Shown here: piece after piece, positions 33,679-43,091 of the stretch
How positions within the stretch are numbered: the stretch's first letter is position 1
How the letters are laid out: each line of letters starts with the position of its first letter
DNA from: JAWLGZ01 sp041690635
Lineage (GTDB): Bacteria; Pseudomonadota; Gammaproteobacteria; Thiohalomonadales; Thiohalomonadaceae
Length of the DNA stretch: 64,000 nt
Assembly: GCA_041690635.1 (NCBI GenBank)
Contig: JAWLGZ010000006.1
Location: 186,001 to 250,000 of the forward strand
Reading direction: 5' to 3'
Made by a program: the position numbers and the translations under genes
The notes under the pieces: model-generated
What the model was told of the DNA's origin: nothing
The model's database searches: none
The model's input: only the letters and a program-made list of their open reading frames with translations

Positions 33679-35541
33679 ATGTGTGGAATCGCAGGTATTT
33701 CTTCTCTGGCAATGAGAGACAATCGCTCTTGGTTGGGGGCTGGTCTAGGCGCCATGATGCACCGCGGCCCGGATGACTCGGGGGAATGGTGGTCAGAAGA
33801 TGGTCGGGTTGGCCTTGGGCACCGTCGTTTGTCAGTCATTGATCCTTCCCCTGCAGGTCACCAGCCCATGATGAGCGCGGCGGGTGATGTTGTTATTGTA
33901 TTTAACGGTGAGATTTACAATTTTGACGAATTGCGGAACCAAATCAAAGAATGTGGAACGGTGTTTCGATCGCGTTCTGATACGGAGGTAGTGCTTGAAG
34001 CCTATCGTCAGTGGGGTGTGGAGTGCTTGGGCCGTTTAAACGGGATGTTTTCGTTCGCGATTTATGATGTTCGGCGCAAGACAATTTTTCTTGCGCGTGA
34101 CCGTGCAGGGGAAAAGCCACTGTTCTACCGATATGATGGTGGCGCGTTGCGCTTTGCTTCGGAATTAAAGGTGCTGATGGCGGACTCAACACTAGAGAAG
34201 CGAATTTCTCCGGTTGCGCTAGATTGCTACTTAGCCCTAGGTTATATACCGGGCGACATTTGCGTGTTGGAAGGGTTTAAGAAGCTGCCCGCGGCTCATG
34301 CGATGAAATATGACTTGCGCACTGGGTTGCTAAAAGTGTGGCGCTATTGGCAGATGCCGGAGTGCGACAGGCAAGAGAACGTCGGTGAGAACGCTTTATT
34401 GGATGAGCTTGAATTCCTCTTGGAAGACGCTGTTCGAAAACAACTGGTGGCCGATGTGCCGGTGGGGGTGTTGCTCAGCGGGGGCGTTGATTCTAGCCTC
34501 ATTGCCGCCATGGCTGTGCGCGCGTCCAGGGATGTTAAGACATTCACAATTCGTTTTCCTGGCCATGGTTCTACGGATGAAACAGAGCATGCACGCCTGA
34601 TCGCGCATCATTTTGGCACGGAGCACATAGAGTTGGACGCACAGCCCACTAGCGTGGAGATGTTGCCCATCTTGGCGCGGCAGTTTGACGAGCCGATGGT
34701 CGACTCGTCAATGATTCCCACCTTCTTGGTTAGCCAACTCGTGCGTCAGCATTGCGCGGTCGCCCTAGGTGGAGATGGTGGTGATGAATTGTTCGGTGGC
34801 TATGGGCGCTACAGTCGACTGTTATGGATGAAGAGATATCTGGGTCATATTCCTCTGTCGCTTCGGCGTGGAATCGGTCGGGCAACGGACAGATTTCTTC
34901 CTGTTGGCATGAAAGGGCGGAAATGGCTTTTGGCGCTCGGCGCTGATTTTGAGAATGAGTTGCCAATAATTGAGGGGTTGTTCGGGGTTTCATCGCGCAA
35001 ATCTCTGTTATCTGGTCGTGAAGGGGCTTGGAGTTTTGTGGCTGAAAATGTTTTCCGGCAGCGTGTGCCTAGTTCTGCAGATTTGCTGCAGCGCGCAACT
35101 CGCATGGAATTCCAGGATTATCTGTGCGAGGACATATTGGTCAAGGTAGACCGGGCAAGCATGTTGAGCTCGCTCGAAGTGCGAGCACCGATGTTGGATT
35201 ATCGTATTATCGAGTTCGCCTTCGGTAAAGTGCCGGCGCGACTGAAGGCAACGCCGCAAGGGAAAAAGATTCTATTGAAGAAGCTGACTGAGCGTTTGTT
35301 GCCCCCGGAGTTTGATAGAAGACGTAAGCAAGGGTTTTGTATTCCACTAGGTGAATGGCTTCAGGCTGGTCCATTTCGGGATGTGTTTTATGATATGCTG
35401 CTGAGGCCAGGGTGTATGTTCGATTCTCGAGTTGTGCGGGAGTTGTTGGTGGGATTGGATAAGGGTCGAAGCAATGGTGAACGGTTGTTTGCATTGGTAA
35501 TGTTTGAGCTATGGCGAAGGGAGTATGGGGCTGTTTTGTGA
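33679..35541 (+). CDS. asnB: Asparagine synthase-type amidotransferase
   Basis: 620-residue glutamine-dependent amidotransferase. The start is fixed by MCGIAG, in which Cys2 is the glutaminase nucleophile; FNGEIYNFDEL and the RSDTEVVLEAY loop complete the GATase II domain (1-190). The synthase domain has the PP-loop LLSGGVDSSLIA (about 264-275) and GGDGGDELFGGYGRY (about 364-378). Enzymes of this kind are standard in exosortase loci, where they may amidate a uronic acid or other acid on the glycan rather than make asparagine. AT-rich like its upstream neighbour. Confidence 0.9.
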   Translation: MCGIAGISSLAMRDNRSWLGAGLGAMMHRGPDDSGEWWSEDGRVGLGHRRLSVIDPSPAGHQPMMSAAGDVVIVFNGEIYNFDELRNQIKECGTVFRSRSDTEVVLEAYRQWGVECLGRLNGMFSFAIYDVRRKTIFLARDRAGEKPLFYRYDGGALRFASELKVLMADSTLEKRISPVALDCYLALGYIPGDICVLEGFKKLPAAHAMKYDLRTGLLKVWRYWQMPECDRQENVGENALLDELEFLLEDAVRKQLVADVPVGVLLSGGVDSSLIAAMAVRASRDVKTFTIRFPGHGSTDETEHARLIAHHFGTEHIELDAQPTSVEMLPILARQFDEPMVDSSMIPTFLVSQLVRQHCAVALGGDGGDELFGGYGRYSRLLWMKRYLGHIPLSLRRGIGRATDRFLPVGMKGRKWLLALGADFENELPIIEGLFGVSSRKSLLSGREGAWSFVAENVFRQRVPSSADLLQRATRMEFQDYLCEDILVKVDRASMLSSLEVRAPMLDYRIIEFAFGKVPARLKATPQGKKILLKKLTERLLPPEFDRRRKQGFCIPLGEWLQAGPFRDVFYDMLLRPGCMFDSRVVRELLVGLDKGRSNGERLFALVMFELWRREYGAVL

Positions 35542-35981
35542 GCTGAAAGTTGGGGGTGGTGATGTTACTGCGGGCGAGCGCCTGGTATTCCGCGGATCAG
35601 TCATTCCGCAGTTTCAGGGAATCAAAACAAATGAAGGATGGGTGGAGGATAGACTATTAGTGGCAGTCAGCCGGTTGGCTGAAGAACCCGCTGACGGTAT
35701 TGAGACGACATTCGACAATAGTGGATTCAGTTAATAGGTTCTGTGTCATGGGCCACAGTTTCTTCCTCTCCATGTTCATCACAAGTGGCCGCCGCCAGAA
35801 GTAGCTGGAGGTAGCCGGGTTCCAGACTAGAGCCCCTGAGCCGAACTCGATTCCCTCCGGTTTTTGTTGACGATTCTGGGGACGGGTAGCCAAGACAAAG
35901 TGCTACGCGTAACTCAGATTGCGGGTGAAAGGAAGTGCACCATTGGTGCCGTTGAAAACGGTTGCCGATGGAGCTTTCTCG
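35542..35981. other. Gap with no recognised gene, upstream of the large lipoprotein
   Basis: 440 nt. A plus-strand frame ending at 35734 begins inside asnB and has no recognisable domain or ribosome-binding site, so it is not called. Base composition returns to high GC near 35850. The promoter of the lipoprotein gene must lie here, but no boxes are convincing. Confidence 0.5.
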
Positions 35982-38900
35982 ATGAAATCCTTTAGCGCGT
36001 TGTGTCTCGGGTTGTCGCTCATTGCGGGGCTTTTGGTAAGCGGATGTGGCGGGAGCGGCGATGCGGAGTCGACCGGTGCGGATGTACAGGCGGTGGCGCA
36101 GATCTTCGGCGGTAGCGTCGGGGATGGCCCGATCATCGGTGCGACAGTGGTAGTTCGAGACGTCAACGGACACGTTCTGCTGGAATCCGAGAGTGACGCG
36201 TTCGCGAACTATTCGGTAAAGATCAAGGCAAGGGGTAACCAGTACCCCCTCACGGTCACCGCCGGAGGTGGAGAGGACCTCGTGACCGGGGCGCCGGCGG
36301 ATTTTGAACTGCTGTCGATCGCTCTCCTGCCGTCCGTCAAGACGGTGAATTTGAACCCCTACAGCACCCTGGTTGTCGAGACCGCGTCCCGCATGCCGGG
36401 CGGCGTCAGCAGCGCCTCCCTGGCGGAAGCGGCAGGATTCGTCATTGACAGGCTGAATTTCGGCTACGATTCAGCGCTGATTCCGGACCCAATTACCTCG
36501 CCGATTGACAGTGCCAACATCCATTACATGGTGCGGGTGAGCGAAGCACTGGGTGAGCTCTTCAGGCGGATCCACGCGGCGTATGGTGCGGCGGCCGGAC
36601 TGAGCATGGAGCAAGTGGTCGACCTGCTCGCGGCGGATCTGGTGGATGGAAAACTGGACGGGCTTGGTGCGTCGGGAGCAGAGGCCCAGCTCGCTGCGCT
36701 GGCTAACCTCATGGCCGGGCAGATCTCCATCGAAAGCCTGCGAAATGAATTGCTGGTCAACGGGATGAATGCAGAAGCGGCAATGGATGCCGCCATTCAG
36801 ACCTGCATCGGTGAACAGGCACCGCAGACCGGTCTGGTTCCCGCGACCGAACAGCTGTTGGAGAACGCCCGCGTTGCGGTCATCGCGGCGCAGGCGGTTG
36901 CACCGACAGCGGAACTGGAGGTGCTGGCGGGCATTCTGGGGCAACTTGCGCCCGGAATGCTGCCCTCCGAGGTGGCTGCGTTGCTTCCACAAGGTGAGGG
37001 TGCACGGTTGTCCGGCGCGATCATCGCAGTGACGCAGAGCGGGGAGCTGGCGGGGCTGGTCAACGGGATCTTCAGCGATGGTGGGATAGCCCCGCCGGCG
37101 GAGAACGGAGCGCCCGTCATCTCCGGTACACCGGCAACCAGCATCCAGGCGGGTGAAACCTACAGCTTTACCCCCACGGCTTCTGACCCCGATGGGCATG
37201 CGCTCACGTTCAGCATCGTGAACCGACCGGCCTGGGCGACATTCTCCAATGCCACAGGCACCCTCGCTGGTACGCCTTCCGACGGTGATGCAGGCGTTTT
37301 CGCCGACATCCGGATCAGTGTGAGCGATGGGCAGCTAAGTGCGGTACTCCCGGCATTCGATATCACTGTGACTGCGAAGCAGCAGGAGCCGGTGCCGGTG
37401 AATCACGCCCCGGAGATCTCCGGCACCCCCGAGACAACGGTCCAGGTCGGTGGAGTGTACAGCTTCACCCCCACCGCCTCCGATCCGGACGGGGACAGAC
37501 TGACATTCAGCATCGTGAACCGACCCGCCTGGGCGGCATTTTCCACCACCACGGGCACACTCTCCGGCACGCCCGCCGATGGTGATGCGGGAGTTTTCGC
37601 CGGCATCGGAATCAGTGTAAGTGACGGTGAGCTGAGTGCGTCTCTCCCGGCGTTCGAGATCACCGTTGCGGAGAAGCAGCAGGAGGAACCTTCCACGCCC
37701 GTGATGTCTGTCGCGGACCTTACGGTTCCCGAAGAGGTTGGGGTTGCGGAGGTTGTGCTAACTTTGTCCGAGGCATCGACGGAGGATGTGTCGGTCGAGT
37801 ACGCCACGGTCGATGGTTCGGCGCGGTCGCCTTACGACTATGAAGCGGTATCCGGCAGGATCGTCCTGGTTGCGGGAACCACGCGGGGAACGGTGCAGAT
37901 CCCCATTGTCGACGATGCCATCGATGAGCCGAACGAAAGCTTTTCGGTTCGCTTCTACAACGTGGTCAACGCAGAGCTCGAGCGTGATTCAACAATCATA
38001 ACCATTCTCGACAACGACCCGGAACCGACGGTGGCGTTTGCATCCGCCGGGCGGTCGGTCTTTAAGGATGAGGGGAAGGTCACCGTGGATGTGGAGCTCT
38101 CGGCCGCAAGCGGCATGGATGTGGTAGTGCCGTACACGGTGTCCGGGACCGCACAAAGCCCGGCCGACTATCAGATAGCGCCGGCCAGCCCGTTGTATAT
38201 ACAGGCGGGAGACAGGAGTGCCCGTCTGGAGGTGGTGCTGGTCGACGACGGCACCGTGGAGCCGGACCAGACGATTCAGCTCGCGCTCGGTTCCCCCACG
38301 TATGCCGGAGTTGGAGAGCCCGCCGAGTATCTGCTTACGGTGATGAGCCGTGACAATACATCGGTGCAGGCGTGCAACCTCGACCCAATCGGGACGCGGG
38401 GTACGACCTACTATGTGTGCGACTGTGGAACCGGAGCCGCTGCAGGGTGCGTGGTCGGAAACGACGCCAACAGCGGTCGTGACCCGAGTCAGCCGTGGCG
38501 TACCTTCGGCAAGGCACGCTCGGCCTTCGCCGGGTTGGCGGCAGGGGACACCATCGCGTTCTGCGCCGGCGGCTCCTTTACCAATACCGGGGGGCGCTGG
38601 AACAACACCAACAGCACGGCACAGAGCCCGGTAATCCTCCGCTCCTACGATGCGCCGTGGGGGCGGGGCGGTGAACCGATGCCGCTGATTCGCGCCAGTG
38701 CGGCGGATGTAACTGGATTCGACTTCTCCGATGGCGGGAGGAATATCCGTGAACAGGGCTATGTCATCGCCGACCTCAATCTTCGGGGTACTGGTGCCAG
38801 TCACACGGGACGGGGGATTTTCGGCTATAACGTCGTTGACGAAGTGACGTTGTGCCGGCTCACCATCGATAGTTTCAACTTGGGAGTCCACGTCGCGAGC

Positions 38901-39887
38901 CCCTGCAATCGGTGGACAATTGCGGAATCCCGTATTGTGAACAATCACGGGCATGGTGTTCTCGGTTCCAGCGACGATCTTAAAATTATCAATAATGTGT
39001 TTGATAACAACGGGTTTGGGGGAACCGTTCATAATCATAACATCTATGTGGGCAAATCGGGTGGGTCGACGCAGGGGATCCGGGTCATCGGCAATCAATT
39101 GTCCCGCTCGGCCTTCGTCAACGGCATGTGTCAAGGTACCTCACTAGTTGTTCATGGACAGCACCGGGATATGCTGATTGCGGACAACTACGTCCGGGAG
39201 GATGTTGGCAAGGCCCATCAGGGCTGCTGGGGGATCACCGTGGATAACGGTTACTCCACTCCGGAAGGGTTCAGGAATGTCACCCTTCGCGGTAACCGTG
39301 TGGAGAATGTCGGCAATGTGGGAATCGGGGTCACGGCCTGCGATAACTGCATGATCGAGAACAACGTGGTCATCAGCGAGCAGCCGTTCAAGGTCACCGC
39401 GATTGCAGTCCCAAATCGCAGCCGCAAGGCCGAAGACACTCCGTTGAATGCCGCAACTGTGCGGAACAACTCCATCCTGGTGAAGAGTGGAGACAGCACC
39501 GGCATCAGCGTCGGTGGTGAAGGGACCGGACATCGTGTGGTGAGCAATGCACTCCAGTATACGGGAACCGGTGCGTGGGCCTGCTTCAACCTGAACCTGC
39601 CGAGTTCCTCCTATGCGACCGTCGACAACAACCTGTGCAGCTACACCAGTGGCGAGTGGGAGCGTGGCAGCGGAGGACTGTCTAGCTGGAGAAGTGCGTC
39701 TGGATTTGATCTCAATTCCCTCTTTGCGGATCCCCAGTATCTGAGTCGGACCATACCCTACGATCTGCGTGCCGGTAGTGCGAGTTCGCCGATGGTGGAC
39801 AGGGGGCACCCTACCTTGAGCTCACCGACCGCTTTCGGGGGCGTTCCCAGGGATACCAACCCCGATATCGGAGCCCATGAACGGTAA
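35982..39887 (+). CDS. Large lipoprotein with Ig-like, Calx-beta and beta-helix domains
   Basis: 1301-residue surface lipoprotein. Lipobox LLVSGC, with Cys22 as the lipidation site. Order: N-terminal region (about 30-370), two near-identical cadherin-like/He_PIG-type Ig domains (about 375-470 and 473-565, each with SFTPTASDPDG and LTFSIVNRPAWA), two Calx-beta domains (about 575-675 and 680-790, with DDAIDEPNESF and DDGTVEPDQT), then a right-handed parallel beta-helix (about 800-1300) rich in NNxx repeats and ending DTNPDIGAHER. Such beta-helices are found in polysaccharide lyases, epimerases and adhesins. The ATG at 35982 is chosen for the signal peptide. It may bind or process the polysaccharide made by the locus; catalytic residues cannot be assigned. 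Confidence 0.85.
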   Translation: MKSFSALCLGLSLIAGLLVSGCGGSGDAESTGADVQAVAQIFGGSVGDGPIIGATVVVRDVNGHVLLESESDAFANYSVKIKARGNQYPLTVTAGGGEDLVTGAPADFELLSIALLPSVKTVNLNPYSTLVVETASRMPGGVSSASLAEAAGFVIDRLNFGYDSALIPDPITSPIDSANIHYMVRVSEALGELFRRIHAAYGAAAGLSMEQVVDLLAADLVDGKLDGLGASGAEAQLAALANLMAGQISIESLRNELLVNGMNAEAAMDAAIQTCIGEQAPQTGLVPATEQLLENARVAVIAAQAVAPTAELEVLAGILGQLAPGMLPSEVAALLPQGEGARLSGAIIAVTQSGELAGLVNGIFSDGGIAPPAENGAPVISGTPATSIQAGETYSFTPTASDPDGHALTFSIVNRPAWATFSNATGTLAGTPSDGDAGVFADIRISVSDGQLSAVLPAFDITVTAKQQEPVPVNHAPEISGTPETTVQVGGVYSFTPTASDPDGDRLTFSIVNRPAWAAFSTTTGTLSGTPADGDAGVFAGIGISVSDGELSASLPAFEITVAEKQQEEPSTPVMSVADLTVPEEVGVAEVVLTLSEASTEDVSVEYATVDGSARSPYDYEAVSGRIVLVAGTTRGTVQIPIVDDAIDEPNESFSVRFYNVVNAELERDSTIITILDNDPEPTVAFASAGRSVFKDEGKVTVDVELSAASGMDVVVPYTVSGTAQSPADYQIAPASPLYIQAGDRSARLEVVLVDDGTVEPDQTIQLALGSPTYAGVGEPAEYLLTVMSRDNTSVQACNLDPIGTRGTTYYVCDCGTGAAAGCVVGNDANSGRDPSQPWRTFGKARSAFAGLAAGDTIAFCAGGSFTNTGGRWNNTNSTAQSPVILRSYDAPWGRGGEPMPLIRASAADVTGFDFSDGGRNIREQGYVIADLNLRGTGASHTGRGIFGYNVVDEVTLCRLTIDSFNLGVHVASPCNRWTIAESRIVNNHGHGVLGSSDDLKIINNVFDNNGFGGTVHNHNIYVGKSGGSTQGIRVIGNQLSRSAFVNGMCQGTSLVVHGQHRDMLIADNYVREDVGKAHQGCWGITVDNGYSTPEGFRNVTLRGNRVENVGNVGIGVTACDNCMIENNVVISEQPFKVTAIAVPNRSRKAEDTPLNAATVRNNSILVKSGDSTGISVGGEGTGHRVVSNALQYTGTGAWACFNLNLPSSSYATVDNNLCSYTSGEWERGSGGLSSWRSASGFDLNSLFADPQYLSRTIPYDLRAGSASSPMVDRGHPTLSSPTAFGGVPRDTNPDIGAHER

Positions 39888-39917
39888 CTCGGGTAGTCAG
39901 TAAATGCGGGAGCGCAG

Positions 39918-39977
39918 CCCGCGTGGAGTGCTTGCCGGGGCGGAGGGAACGAACCGCCCGCGCGGGCTCCACGCGGG
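39918..39977. repeat. Nested inverted repeat after the large lipoprotein gene
   Basis: Outer arms CCCGCGTGGAG (39918-39928) and its exact complement (39967-39977) enclose an inner GGGCGG/CCGCCC pair (39938-39943 and 39954-39959). It starts 30 nt after the stop codon and can fold into a long hairpin, so it may serve as a terminator or be a dispersed palindrome. The rest of the 330-nt gap up to 40217 shows no gene. Confidence 0.6.
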
Positions 39978-40217
39978 AGTGGCGTTACAGACTCCCGGCG
40001 AGTAGTGCCTCGCTACATAGCTCCCCCGCGCTCATCTCTTCGACATTGAACGCTCAAGACCACGTCCCAGCGTTCGCTCCCGCGGTTGCCTGCGTCGACC
40101 GAGACCCTGCCGTGAACCTCGTCTTCCTCGAATATCGGTGCGGGCTTCTTATTGTTTGCTAGTCTCTGATTAGTCTGCACAGGGTACGCGGCGGGGCCGG
40201 CGAGTGGAGTGATGTGG

Positions 40218-41450
40218 ATGAAGGGAGGCGGAAGCAGGGAGAGGGTCGCCGCTGCCGGTGTGGGTGCGGAGGGCATGTACAGTGCACCCGGCGCATGCGT
40301 CTCCCCACCGGCGCTTGAGGCCGGCACTGACAATACGGTGCTCCCCCGGGACGATTTCGACCGCGATGTATGGTGTGTTCTCGGTCTGCCTTTCGATGCC
40401 ATCGATACGACCGCCGCGGTCGCCAGGATACGTGAGTCGGTAGAACGGAGACGGCCTCTGTTTCTCTCCACCCCGAACCTGAATTTCGTCATCTCCAGCC
40501 GTCGAAGCGCCTGTTTTCGCGAATCAGTGGTTGAAAGTGAGCTGAGTCTTGCTGATGGGATGCCCATCGTCTGGGTTTCCCGGATCCTTGGGGTGCCACT
40601 GTCGGAGCGGGTGTCAGGCTCGGGCGTGATGGAGGCGTTACGGCAGTCAGGCAGTTCCGGTGGCGGAGAAATCCGGGTGTTTTTTTTCGGGGGCGAGGAG
40701 GGGCGCGCAGAACAGGCGTGCGTGAGGGTTGCCGCAGAGCAGGGTGGATTGTCGTGCGTCGGCCACCTGTTTCCCGGGTTCGGGAGTGTCGACGAAATGA
40801 GCCGGGAAGAGTTGCTCGGAACGGTCAACGCGAGCGACAGCGATTTCGTCGTTGTCGCGCTCGGTGCGGAAAAGGGCCAAGCGTGGATTATGCGTAACCG
40901 GGCGATGCTCCGTGCTCCGGTGATTGCGCACCTGGGCGCCGTGGTTAACTTCGTGGCGGGTGGTGTGCGACGCGCACCGGAGTTGTTTCAACGGCTCGGG
41001 CTTGAGTGGCTCTGGCGTATCAAGGAGGAGCCGGCGCTGTGGCGCAGGTACTGGCGCGATGCGCGCGCATTTTTACGAATCGTGGTCACCCGTGTCATTC
41101 CCTATGCGGTATGGCTGCGCCTGTTCGGGGGGGCTGGCGGTACCCCTGAGCGGGAACCGGCGGTGACACTGTCGCGCATCCCCGCCGGCGTGGTAGTCAC
41201 GCTTGACGGGAGGATAACGGCAGTGAATCGCGACAGTGTCCGGGAGACCTTCCGTACGCTGGCGGATGAAGCTGGGGACGTCACCATCGACATGTCCGGG
41301 GTGGAGTATGTGGATGCGGCGTTTCTTGGACTTCTGTTGTTGTTGCGTAAGCACATCGTGAGGGGCGGGGGACGTCTTTCGGTAATCGCGCCGTCGGCAA
41401 GGTTGAGACGCCTGTTCGTCTGGAATTCAGTCGAATACCTGCTGTCGTAA
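40218..41450 (+). CDS. GT26 (WecG/TagA/CpsF) glycosyltransferase fused to a STAS domain
   Basis: 410 residues. Residues about 50-285 are a WecG/TagA/CpsF-type glycosyltransferase: GLPFDAID, FLSTPNLNFV, the LADGMPIVW motif with the key Asp, the RVSGSGVMEAL loop and KGQAWIMRNR. These enzymes usually add N-acetylmannosaminuronate or a related sugar to a lipid-linked acceptor. Residues about 315-410 are a STAS domain (VTLDGRITAVNRDSVRETF, IDMSGVEYVDAAFLGLLLLL). In anti-sigma antagonists a phosphorylated Ser occupies the DSSGLG position; here it is Ala (VDAAFLG), so phosphoswitching is unlikely. The ATG at 40218 is chosen for GGAG eight bases upstream. It directly precedes the exosortase gene. Confidence 0.88.
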   Translation: MKGGGSRERVAAAGVGAEGMYSAPGACVSPPALEAGTDNTVLPRDDFDRDVWCVLGLPFDAIDTTAAVARIRESVERRRPLFLSTPNLNFVISSRRSACFRESVVESELSLADGMPIVWVSRILGVPLSERVSGSGVMEALRQSGSSGGGEIRVFFFGGEEGRAEQACVRVAAEQGGLSCVGHLFPGFGSVDEMSREELLGTVNASDSDFVVVALGAEKGQAWIMRNRAMLRAPVIAHLGAVVNFVAGGVRRAPELFQRLGLEWLWRIKEEPALWRRYWRDARAFLRIVVTRVIPYAVWLRLFGGAGGTPEREPAVTLSRIPAGVVVTLDGRITAVNRDSVRETFRTLADEAGDVTIDMSGVEYVDAAFLGLLLLLRKHIVRGGGRLSVIAPSARLRRLFVWNSVEYLLS

Positions 41451-41490
41451 GCGTCAGGTGTGAGACACCCCTTGAAAGGAATCTTCTGCG

Positions 41491-43053
41491 ATGAGTCATG
41501 CCGCGGAGCAGGGAAGCCGTACGATTTCGACAGGGATTCTCCTGGGGGCCGGGGTCGTTTTGGCATTGGTTGCATTCCGGGGTGGTCTGGAGAACCTGGC
41601 CGTCCGCTGGGCCAATGAAGAGGAGTACGGGCACGGATTCTTTATCCCTCTGATTGCGGGCTGGCTTCTCTGGCAGCGCCGTGCCGCGGTGGTCGCCAGT
41701 TTCGGGCCTCCGGCCTGGAGTGGCAGTGTGCTGGTCGGGCTCTCTGCGGTCATGCTGGTCATTGGTGAGCTGAGTGCCATTTTTCTGCTGATTCAGCTGG
41801 GATTCGTTGTTGCATTGGCGGGGATCGTGATCGCGGTGGGCGGGACCTCTCTGCTACGGGTTGTCATCATCCCGCTGACATTCCTGATCTTTGCCATTCC
41901 CCTGCCATACGTCATCGACTCGGCATTATCGTGGCGCCTGCAACTCCTGTCGTCAGAACTAGGCGTGTTCCTGTTACGGAGCGCGAATGTCTCGGTGTAC
42001 CTAGCCGGTAATGTCATCGACCTCGGAAGCTACAAGCTCCAGGTGGTGGAGGCCTGTAGCGGTCTGCGCTATCTGTATCCGTTCCTCAGTCTCGGCTTTC
42101 TGGCTGCGTACCTGTTTCGCGCACCGCTTTGGCAACGGGTGGTTGTCTTCCTCTCGACAATTCCGATCACCATCGCGATGAACAGCGCTCGTATCGCCTT
42201 TATCGGCTTGATGGCGGAGCGTGGGGGAGGAAGCGTTGCGGACGGATTTCTTCACTTCTTCGAGGGCTGGGTGGTGTTCATGGCCTGCGCGCTGCTGCTC
42301 GCGGCTGAGATGTGGCTGCTCAACCGGTTTGTTCAGCGCAGAAGCTGGGCAGATGCGTTCGGTCTGCCGGCGGTTCTGCCTGAGCGGGGCGGTGCCCGTT
42401 TGGTGGGCACGCGTTACGGAACACTGTCTGTGGCGGCGTTGCTGCTGGTTGGGGCGGCAACCCTGGCGCATCTGATCCCCTCCAGGGAGGAACTGTCGCC
42501 GCCACGAGCGCAGTTCGTCAACTTCCCGCAGCAGCTGGGTGGCTGGCGGGCATCCGACGCCTACCTGGACCTCGAGATTGAGCGTCATCTCGGCATGGAT
42601 GACTACATCCTCGCGGACTACCGTGCCGAGTCCGGGGAAACGGTGAACTTCTACGTTGCCTACTACCGCTCACAACGCAAGGGGGTTTCTCCGCACTCGC
42701 CGCGTGTGTGCATCCCCGGTGGCGGGTGGATGATCGCCGAACTGGATCGAGGTGAATTGGCGGTGGTTTCGGGGGAGGCGCCGTTCCCGGTGAATCGGGC
42801 GGTGATCGAGTTGGGTGAGCACAAACAGCTTGTCTACTACTGGTTCGAGGAACGGGGGCGACGAATCGCGAATGAGTACAGGAAGAAATGGAACCTGCTG
42901 GTCGACTCCATCTTGGAGAATCGCAGTGACGGTGCCCTGGTAAGGCTGACAACCCCTGTCATGCAGGGAGAGTCGATTGTGGATGCCAATGCCAGGCTGC
43001 AGTCGTTCATGCAACTCGTCGTTCCTCAACTCAACGGCTTCGTGCCGAATTGA
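41491..43053 (+). CDS. xrtD: Exosortase XrtD with fused EpsI domain (VPLPA-CTERM type)
   Basis: 520-residue membrane transpeptidase. Residues 1-300 hold about eight helices with exosortase catalytic residues: Cys189 in VEACSGLRYLYP, Arg193, Arg234 in NSARIAFIGL and His255 in GFLHFFEGW. Residues about 335-515 are an EpsI-type domain (FPQQLGGWRA, DDYILADYR, VNFYVAYYRSQRKG, SPRVCIPGGGW). This two-domain arrangement is the mark of XrtD, which processes VPLPA-CTERM tails; two such proteins are encoded at 21206-22370. The ATG at 41491 has AAAGGAA nine bases upstream. It follows the GT26-STAS gene and precedes prsT. Confidence 0.92.
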   Translation: MSHAAEQGSRTISTGILLGAGVVLALVAFRGGLENLAVRWANEEEYGHGFFIPLIAGWLLWQRRAAVVASFGPPAWSGSVLVGLSAVMLVIGELSAIFLLIQLGFVVALAGIVIAVGGTSLLRVVIIPLTFLIFAIPLPYVIDSALSWRLQLLSSELGVFLLRSANVSVYLAGNVIDLGSYKLQVVEACSGLRYLYPFLSLGFLAAYLFRAPLWQRVVVFLSTIPITIAMNSARIAFIGLMAERGGGSVADGFLHFFEGWVVFMACALLLAAEMWLLNRFVQRRSWADAFGLPAVLPERGGARLVGTRYGTLSVAALLLVGAATLAHLIPSREELSPPRAQFVNFPQQLGGWRASDAYLDLEIERHLGMDDYILADYRAESGETVNFYVAYYRSQRKGVSPHSPRVCIPGGGWMIAELDRGELAVVSGEAPFPVNRAVIELGEHKQLVYYWFEERGRRIANEYRKKWNLLVDSILENRSDGALVRLTTPVMQGESIVDANARLQSFMQLVVPQLNGFVPN

Positions 43054-43091
43054 TGCCGATCCAAGAATATCAATGGAAGGGAGGTGCCGTG

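Noticed and set aside
35504..35734. 76-codon plus-strand frame after asnB
   Set aside because: It begins inside asnB, has no ribosome-binding site and resembles no family.
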